A DNA stretch of 64,000 bases from Marinimicrobium sp038419845 (lineage in GTDB: Bacteria > Pseudomonadota > Gammaproteobacteria > Pseudomonadales > Cellvibrionaceae). This document shows, piece by piece, positions 58,589-64,000 of the stretch. The stretch spans positions 1 through 64,000 of the forward strand of contig NZ_JBCAQT010000017.1 in assembly GCF_038419845.1 (NCBI RefSeq). The letters run 5' to 3'. The first letter of the stretch is position 1; every line of letters starts with the position of its first letter. A program made the translations under genes and the position numbers. The notes under the pieces were generated by a model. It saw only the letters and a program-made list of their open reading frames with translations. It did not search any database and was not told where the DNA came from.

Positions 58589-59464
58589 TTATTCCGAATG
58601 TTCGGTGGCCAGAGTGGACGCTTTTCTCTGATTCTGGTGAAACAGCCAGCCTCGAACCCTGAGATCAATCGCGTCAATCCAGTAGTAAATGGGTACCGTC
58701 CGGGTGTAGCAGTCATCGGGAATATAAGGTTCGAGCTTTCGATGCAGCTCGGGCAGCCGCGACCAGTGCAGGCCACACCGGTAATGGTGGGCCGTATGGT
58801 AGCCGATGTTGCCGGTGAGAATATTCAGCCATTTTGAATCCACCACATTTCGGCTCGCGGCCATTTCATCGGAGGTGGACAGCTCCAGATGGTGGTAGTA
58901 GGTGGCCCGCATGGTGACCACCAGGGAGGCAAGCATGGGCAGCCAGAAAATGAACAGCGCCGGCAAGGGGCGGTACGCCGTGAGGGCCGCGAGCAATCCC
59001 AGGCTGACGCTCAGCTCCAGGTAGTAGCGGCGCAGCAGTTTGGGTTTGCGGTGTCCCACCTGTATGGCTCTGGGGTAGGTCAGCAGTATCCCCTCGGCAA
59101 TGTAGCGCCAGACGCTGATGGTTTTACCCTGGGCGCGCCAACGGGAGGTATCCTTTTCCTGGTCGAGGTAGTGGGCGTGGTGGCCGTTGACGTGGTGCAG
59201 AACCCAGGTGGTGGCGAGCATCCCGGTCTGGAAGCCATACATGATTTCCAGCAGCCGGTTCAGAAGCGGGCGATTGAACGTCCGGCAGTGGTGATGGTTG
59301 TGGTTCCAGACACAGACATTGGTTTTGGGAAAAATGCCCAACACAAACCAGGCGGCCAGAAAAACCGGGTTCTCAACCGTGAAATAAATCAAAAGATCCA
59401 GCAGAAAGTACGCGCTTATGATGGCTACCGGAACGATGTCTTCGCGGTATCGAAAAACCACCAT
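58589..59464 (-). CDS. Membrane fatty acid desaturase
   Basis: The 291-residue membrane protein has the three histidine boxes of di-iron desaturases (WNHNHHHCR, HHVNGHHAHY and YHTAHHYRCGLHW) between hydrophobic helices (about residues 12-50, 70-90 and 165-200). It would introduce a double bond into fatty acyl chains or a related lipid. The start at 59464 follows GGGAGG by 7 bases; a 69-codon extension lacks family similarity. It probably shares a transcript with the downstream YheT-like gene. Confidence 0.85.
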   Translation of the reverse strand: MVVFRYREDIVPVAIISAYFLLDLLIYFTVENPVFLAAWFVLGIFPKTNVCVWNHNHHHCRTFNRPLLNRLLEIMYGFQTGMLATTWVLHHVNGHHAHYLDQEKDTSRWRAQGKTISVWRYIAEGILLTYPRAIQVGHRKPKLLRRYYLELSVSLGLLAALTAYRPLPALFIFWLPMLASLVVTMRATYYHHLELSTSDEMAASRNVVDSKWLNILTGNIGYHTAHHYRCGLHWSRLPELHRKLEPYIPDDCYTRTVPIYYWIDAIDLRVRGWLFHQNQRKASTLATEHSE

Positions 59465-59804
59465 CACTTTGCCTCCCGTGTGTCCGACAGGGAAGGGCGA
59501 CAGTCCGGAACTGAGGGTTCGCTGGAGAGCCGAGAAAAAGTGGCGAGGTGAAATAAAAAATGGAGGGTCATTCGTGTTGTCACTCCCTGACGGTTGCATA
59601 CGCTCATGAGGCTTGATCCGTTGGCGACAATGGCTTGCGCGCCGAATCGGTGGCGGGCAATTCCCGCCCACGAGCGAATGCTAGGGAATAAACAAGCCGA
59701 ATTCAATAAAATGGAGGGACTGTGGCGCCTAATGAATATTTGGGCGACACTGATGTGAACTTATGTGACGGAAGTCACTGAGTGGCAGTGCAGATTGGTG
59801 ACGT

Positions 59805-60947
59805 TTAAAGGTCGCACCATGAGTTATCCGCCATGGCGTCGGCGGCGCAGAGTGCTTCGCGGGCAATACGGATATCGGTGACGTAATAAAGCGTGCGCAG
59901 GCCAATGTCCCGCCGCCCCATGTTGTGATAGATCATGCCCATATGAATGTCGCTGGCGCTGAACCGGGCGTGGTGTTCGGCAAAGTATTGAGCGGCTTTT
60001 CCGAGTGTCTCTTCTTCAATCAGTTCGGTCGTCCGACCGACACCGATCTGATAGGCCTGAGTCAGCAGCAGGGCGTAGAGAGCCTCCCGTTTTTCAGCGG
60101 GTAAGTGGCCAAACACCCGCTCGAAGGGCGCCTGCAGATTGCGGTGGTTTTGCTCCACCAGGCGCAGAGCACAATCGACCTGAGCCATGCGGTGCAGATG
60201 GTGTTGTTCCGGAATCTCGCAGTCATTCAGAACGGCGGGTCGCAACTGCATGATGCCTTTGGCCGCCTGTCGGGACAGAGCGTTTTTCTGGCCGCCGCTC
60301 TCAATGATGGTTTTGCCCAGAAAGTTCGGCATGACCGTGTCGGGAAAGGAAAACCGCTCCTGCTTCTTGCGGTGTTCGTACACGGTGCGAAAGAGCTCAA
60401 CCAGCGAGACCGTCTGGTCGGGCGCGCCCAGGCTGATGTCATCCCAGGTGCCCCACACCCGGTAGTCCTCGCCCTCGCCGGTGAGGCGGGCAATCGCCTC
60501 CCCCATGTCGGCAAAGGGCTGATGGCAGGCGAGCGCAAAGGGAAAACCGAGCTCGGTCAGGGTGCCGGGGCTCCAGGAGGCGACCCGATTCTCCCCGGCC
60601 AGACGCCGCCGAGTGTCGTTGAGCCGTTCGGTGGTGCCCTCGGCTGTGTCCGCATTATCAATATAGGCGAGAAACCGACCGCGATGATTGAACAACAGGT
60701 GACGCTCGGGTTCGCTGCAGTAGCTTTGGGAGAGCAGTACCCAGCGGCGGATGGTGACCAGATTGTTGGCAGTGCCCTGGGTGTCCCAGTAGGGGGTGTC
60801 GCGCACAATGTCCAACCAGCTGTCGCGCGGAGCGGGCGCGTCAGGCCACCCGGGCGTGCACAGAATGAGCAGCACCGATCCCGTCAACAGGGCGGCAAAC
60901 CGGAGCCCGGATGTGTAGTGGCCTGTGCGAGACCGCTTGGTGCGCAT
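59805..60947 (-). CDS. Lytic transglycosylase-like protein (SLT motif)
   Basis: The 380-residue exported protein has an N-terminal hydrophobic segment (about 15-32) and a lysozyme-like motif, TIIESGGQKNALSRQAAKGIMQL (given in two parts: catalytic-type Glu in IIESGGQ, then AAKGIMQL). Such enzymes cleave peptidoglycan between MurNAc and GlcNAc. The first ~200 residues do not resemble a family I recognise. Remaining cysteines are scattered. It is a single gene, divergent from the DUF1244 gene. Confidence 0.68.
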   Translation of the reverse strand: MRTKRSRTGHYTSGLRFAALLTGSVLLILCTPGWPDAPAPRDSWLDIVRDTPYWDTQGTANNLVTIRRWVLLSQSYCSEPERHLLFNHRGRFLAYIDNADTAEGTTERLNDTRRRLAGENRVASWSPGTLTELGFPFALACHQPFADMGEAIARLTGEGEDYRVWGTWDDISLGAPDQTVSLVELFRTVYEHRKKQERFSFPDTVMPNFLGKTIIESGGQKNALSRQAAKGIMQLRPAVLNDCEIPEQHHLHRMAQVDCALRLVEQNHRNLQAPFERVFGHLPAEKREALYALLLTQAYQIGVGRTTELIEEETLGKAAQYFAEHHARFSASDIHMGMIYHNMGRRDIGLRTLYYVTDIRIAREALCAADAMADNSWCDL

Positions 60948-61026
60948 GAGGTGTTCGATCCTGTTGACAGCCTGCAGTGAATGTACAAGGCTACCACTTC
61001 GCCTACCAATTACCGAAGGGGTTTTT

Positions 61027-61278
61027 ATGGATAATCAGACACAGACCGAAATTGAAGCGGCGGCCTTCCGGCGCCTGCTCAGCCACCTGGACAGTCGAAA
61101 GGATGTGCAGAACCTCGACTTGATGGATTTGGCCGGCTTTTGCCGCAACTGCCTGAGCCGCTGGTATATGGAGGAAGCGCAGGAACGAGGCGTTGAAGTG
61201 AGCAAGGAACAGGCGCGCGAACGGGTCTACGGAATGCCCTATGAGCAGTGGAAGGAGCGCTACCAGACACCCCGCTAG
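61027..61278 (+). CDS. DUF1244 family protein
   Basis: The 83-residue soluble protein contains the DUF1244 pattern FRRLLSHLDSRKDVQNLDLM then LAGFCRNCLSRWYMEEA and VYGMPYEQWKERYQ. The CRNC cysteine pair is conserved in the family; the function is unknown. The ATG at 61027 follows AAGGGG; the longer frame to 60925 lacks a ribosome site. Confidence 0.88.
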   Translation: MDNQTQTEIEAAAFRRLLSHLDSRKDVQNLDLMDLAGFCRNCLSRWYMEEAQERGVEVSKEQARERVYGMPYEQWKERYQTPR

Positions 61279-61328
61279 TGTCCCGGCCCTTTCAATTTGC
61301 CCACTCTATTGCATTGGTGCGAATAACC

Positions 61329-62288
61329 ATGACATTGACAGAAATACGCTATCTCGTCGCCCTGGATCAGGAGCGACACTTTGGCCGTGCGGCCGAGGCT
61401 TGTCACGTGAGTCAGCCGACGCTCAGCATCGCTGTCAAAAAGTTAGAGCAATCGCTGGGCACCGCGTTATTTGAGCGCACAAAAAAGGGCGCCCGACCAA
61501 CGCCGCTGGGTCAACAGATAGCAGCAAAAGCCCGTGATATTCTCGCACGAACGGCGGAGCTGGATGATCTTGTCTCGGCGGGTCGCGACCAGTTATCTGG
61601 CCCCTTGGCTGTCGGCACCATAGCCAGCGTAGGACCCTATCTTCTGCCACAATTCATCCCGCTGCTGCAGCGACTCGCAACACGCATGCCCCTTTCACTG
61701 CAGGAGAGCGCGGCCGGTGTGCTCGCTCATAAGCTGAGTACGGGGGAGCTGGATGTGATCATAACCACTCTGCCTTTTAGTGCCCCGGATGTGGTAACCC
61801 AGCCGCTATTTGACGAGCCCATGATGGCGCTTCTGCCCGCTGGCCATGCCCTGGCTGCACATCGGCATCTGGACCCGGAAAAGCTTGATCCGGAAGAGGT
61901 CCTTTTGATGGCTGAAGGCGATCCTTGGCGCGACCAAGTCTTAAATGCCTTTCCTCAGCTGGGCACGCACAGAGCCGATAGACCACTCGTGCAAGGAACC
62001 ACGCTTGAAATGCTAAGACATATGGTGGCCTCGGGACTTGGAATAACAATAATGCCACTGGCCGCTGCTCAGGCTCACTTTTACTCCCAGGACATTCTCG
62101 TGACGCGACCCTTTGTAGACCCTGTTCCGGTGCGCACCCTCGCTCTGTCCTGGCGGGCAAGTTTCCCTCGCCATCAAGCTGTGGACGTTCTACGCCAGGC
62201 CATCCAGGCGAGCAGCGCGGCTTATTGGGGCTATGCAACGGGCAAGGAAGCAGGCGGCAGCCTACTGGTTGAAAACAAAAACTGGTAG
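61329..62288 (+). CDS. LysR-family regulator, OxyR-like but without the redox cysteines
   Basis: The 319-residue regulator has an N-terminal winged helix (RYLVALDQERHFGRAAEACHVSQPTLS) and an effector domain like OxyR (VGTIASVGPYLLP, LMAEGDPWRDQ, GTTLEMLRHMVASGLGITIMP). At the OxyR peroxide-sensing Cys the sequence has Trp (GDPWRDQ instead of GHCxRDQ), and the second Cys is also missing. It is therefore probably not a peroxide sensor through disulfide formation. No strong ribosome site precedes the ATG. It lies 50 bases after the DUF1244 gene. Confidence 0.85.
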   Translation: MTLTEIRYLVALDQERHFGRAAEACHVSQPTLSIAVKKLEQSLGTALFERTKKGARPTPLGQQIAAKARDILARTAELDDLVSAGRDQLSGPLAVGTIASVGPYLLPQFIPLLQRLATRMPLSLQESAAGVLAHKLSTGELDVIITTLPFSAPDVVTQPLFDEPMMALLPAGHALAAHRHLDPEKLDPEEVLLMAEGDPWRDQVLNAFPQLGTHRADRPLVQGTTLEMLRHMVASGLGITIMPLAAAQAHFYSQDILVTRPFVDPVPVRTLALSWRASFPRHQAVDVLRQAIQASSAAYWGYATGKEAGGSLLVENKNW

Positions 62289-62317
62289 TATCGAGTGTCA
62301 CTCTTGAAGGTTTTTGC

Positions 62318-63823
62318 ATGCGCCCAATTCAGAATATTGTCATCGCCGGAGGGGGGACCTCCGGATGGATGGCCGCAGCCATACTGGCAAACCAGCTTCG
62401 GCGGGATCTTTACCGTATTCACCTTGTGGAATCCGGCGAGCTTGGCACCATTGGTATCGGCGAATCCACCGTCCCGCCGTTTACCGGGCTGCTTCGCCGA
62501 CTGGGCATCGACGAGCAAGAGTTTGTTCAGGTCACCCAGGCCACCTACAAACTGGGTATCCAGTTTTCGGGCTGGCGGCATACCCAGGAAGACTATTTTC
62601 ACCCGTTCGGCGTGCTGGGCCACTCCATTGGCGGCCAGGACTTTTATCAATGCTGGCTGAAGGCGCGTGAGTCGGGTGCGAATTGGCCACTGCAAAGCTT
62701 CTCGCCGAGCAGTGTCATGGCCCAAAAGGGGCGATTTTTTTACCCGGAGCAAGCCCGCAACACCCCGGTTGGAGGGGCCAATTACGCGCTCCACGTGGAT
62801 GCCGCTCGGGTGGGCAGTTATCTGCGCAACTACGCTGAGCAACGGGGCGTTCAACGAACGGAAGGCCACGTCACCCAGGTTTGCCAGGAAGATAACGGCT
62901 TTATTGAAGCAGTGGTACTGGAGTCTGGTCAGAAGATAACCGGGGATTTTTTCATCGACTGTACCGGCTTTAAGGGCCTACTCATCGGCGAAACCCTAAA
63001 GTCTGAGTTCGTGGATTGGTCGGACTACTTACCCTGCGATCGGGCCATCGCGGTAAAAACGCCAACAGACCACCCCATTCCTCCCTTTACCTCGGCCAAA
63101 GCCGGTAAAGCAGGGTGGGTCTGGCGAATCCCTCTGCAAACCGTCACAGGCAACGGCTATGTGTACGCCAGTCGGTTCTGTTCGGACGCGGAAGCCCGCG
63201 CGACTCTTCTGGCCAATATCAACGGCGAGCCGCTGAGCGAGCCACGCCTGATTCCCTTCAAAACCGGCCACCGACGGGACATTTGGAAGCACAACTGCCT
63301 TTCCCTGGGCTTGGCCTCAGGTTTCGTTGAACCACTGGAATCCACTTCAATCCATCTCATTGCCCGGGGCATGGAATTTTTCTTGCGCCATTTCCCCGAC
63401 GCACACTGCCATCCCGCCCTGGTCCGCGAATACAACCGCCGGATGACAGCGGACTACGAAGAAGTTCGAGATTTCATTATGCTGCACTACTGCGCGACTG
63501 AGCGCACGGACTCGCCCTTTTGGCGCTGGTGCCAGCAGATGACGTTACCCGATTCGCTCAGAGAGAGGATCGAGCTGTTCCAGGCGCATGGCGGCATCAG
63601 GGAAGGTGTGGACGATCTTTTTCGCGCCAGCAGTTGGCAGTCCGTATTCGAAGGCATGGGCATCCGCCCGCAAACCTATTCCCCCCGGGTGGACAACCTG
63701 GATGCCTGCGACATTCAGGCAGCGTTGATACGAGCGCGGCGGGCCATAGCAGGCATGGTCACGAACCTGCCGACTCATGATGAGTTTTTACAGCGGGAAA
63801 TGGCGAAGGCACAAACTCGCTAA
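62318..63823 (+). CDS. Flavin-dependent tryptophan-halogenase-type enzyme
   Basis: The 501-residue protein has the FAD-binding GGGTSGWMAAAILA, the catalytic-type Lys in ATYKLGIQFSGW and the halogenase motif WxWxIP in GWVWRIPLQ. A GLASGFVEPLESTSIH segment is also typical. These enzymes use FADH2 and O2 to make hypohalous acid that halogenates indole or other rings. In carbohydrate-degrading marine Proteobacteria such genes often sit beside sugar receptors and transporters with unknown substrates. GAAGG precedes the ATG. It converges with a sugar-transporter-like gene three bases away. Confidence 0.88.
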   Translation: MRPIQNIVIAGGGTSGWMAAAILANQLRRDLYRIHLVESGELGTIGIGESTVPPFTGLLRRLGIDEQEFVQVTQATYKLGIQFSGWRHTQEDYFHPFGVLGHSIGGQDFYQCWLKARESGANWPLQSFSPSSVMAQKGRFFYPEQARNTPVGGANYALHVDAARVGSYLRNYAEQRGVQRTEGHVTQVCQEDNGFIEAVVLESGQKITGDFFIDCTGFKGLLIGETLKSEFVDWSDYLPCDRAIAVKTPTDHPIPPFTSAKAGKAGWVWRIPLQTVTGNGYVYASRFCSDAEARATLLANINGEPLSEPRLIPFKTGHRRDIWKHNCLSLGLASGFVEPLESTSIHLIARGMEFFLRHFPDAHCHPALVREYNRRMTADYEEVRDFIMLHYCATERTDSPFWRWCQQMTLPDSLRERIELFQAHGGIREGVDDLFRASSWQSVFEGMGIRPQTYSPRVDNLDACDIQAALIRARRAIAGMVTNLPTHDEFLQREMAKAQTR

Positions 63824-63826
63824 GTT

Positions 63827-64000
63827 CTAAGTCGCTTCGCTTTCCTGTGGCGTCACAGCAGAGAAACGCGAGGCCGCCTTGAAGGTGACCGCGGCGTGAA
63901 TTTCCTCCAACCGTCGACCCCGGGTATCGATGCCATTCTTGAGCAAAAGCCCACCGAAAATAAGGAGCGGCACGCTGATGATCAAGGCCGAAAAAGCCAA
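63827..64000 (-). CDS. C-terminal end of a membrane transporter, probably MFS sugar transporter (partial)
   Basis: The last 57 codons are in the window. They encode a final hydrophobic helix (LAFSALIISVPLLIFGGLLL) followed by GIDTRGRRLEEIHAAVTF and a polar tail. This pattern fits the end of sugar-porter-type MFS proteins. The gene starts beyond the right edge. Identity is tentative because so little is visible. Confidence 0.5.
   Translation of the reverse strand: MAFSALIISVPLLIFGGLLLKNGIDTRGRRLEEIHAAVTFKAASRFSAVTPQESEAT

Overview
The window is about 60% G+C and gene-dense. It looks like chromosome of a polysaccharide-degrading gammaproteobacterium. Evidence for this: TonB-dependent receptors of the Xanthomonas/Caulobacter carbohydrate type, secreted GH5, GH10 and GH11 enzymes with poly-Ser or Gly/Thr linkers and CBM6/CBM60-like/CBM10 modules, a ubiE-ubiJ-ubiB operon, and PA2778/PA2779-type genes. 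The linker and CBM style points to Cellvibrionaceae (Marinimicrobium, Gilvimarinus, Cellvibrio, Saccharophagus relatives). That placement is inference, not a species call. No tRNA, rRNA, IS element, prophage or CRISPR array was seen.

Layout. 0.2-4.2 kb: a GH105 lipoprotein, a membrane protein, trmH and a cysteine-peptidase/membrane-protein pair. 4.5-18.8 kb: an alpha-glucan (probably dextran) utilisation locus. It holds a FecI-type ECF sigma factor, a FecR anti-sigma factor, a GH49 dextranase-like lipoprotein, a six-hairpin glycosidase lipoprotein, two tandem paralogous TonB receptors (only the second has an STN signalling domain) and a SusE/F-like lipoprotein. A sequence of the form GGGGAGTGG-N16-CGTCT recurs with identical spacing before the sigma gene, twice before GH49, before receptor 1 and before the SusF-like gene. 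It is very probably the promoter of this sigma factor. One copy lies just upstream of a strong intrinsic terminator and may make a ~110-nt RNA or attenuated leader.

19-31 kb: mostly housekeeping genes (hemH, aldose dehydrogenase, pip, dtd, ubiEJB, ppiC-like, recQ) plus a Tat-type GH10 xylanase and a retropepsin-like protease. 31.5-45.6 kb: an iron region. A petrobactin-type siderophore cluster (asbA, asbB, asbC, fused asbD-asbE, asbF) follows an atypical response regulator, a DUF2218 protein and a MATE exporter. It converges on a TonB receptor-DUF3649-PepSY-DUF3325 operon. Three Fur-box-like sites precede these units.

45.8-50.4 kb: an eIF-2B-like protein, a small membrane protein, and multidomain GH5 and GH11 enzymes. 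50.9-57.5 kb: a Cho-like nuclease, a fused PP2C phosphatase-kinase, and a cyanase-formate/nitrite-type transporter operon. That operon has a textbook sigma-54 promoter and a divergent PAS/AAA+ sigma-54 activator. 57.5-64 kb: a YheT-like hydrolase, a fatty acid desaturase, a lytic transglycosylase, DUF1244, an OxyR-like LysR regulator without the redox cysteines, a flavin-dependent halogenase and the end of a sugar-transporter-like gene.

The most promising system is the FecI/FecR-controlled dextran locus with its private promoter set and putative small RNA. Next is the sigma-54 controlled cyanate operon with candidate enhancer repeats.
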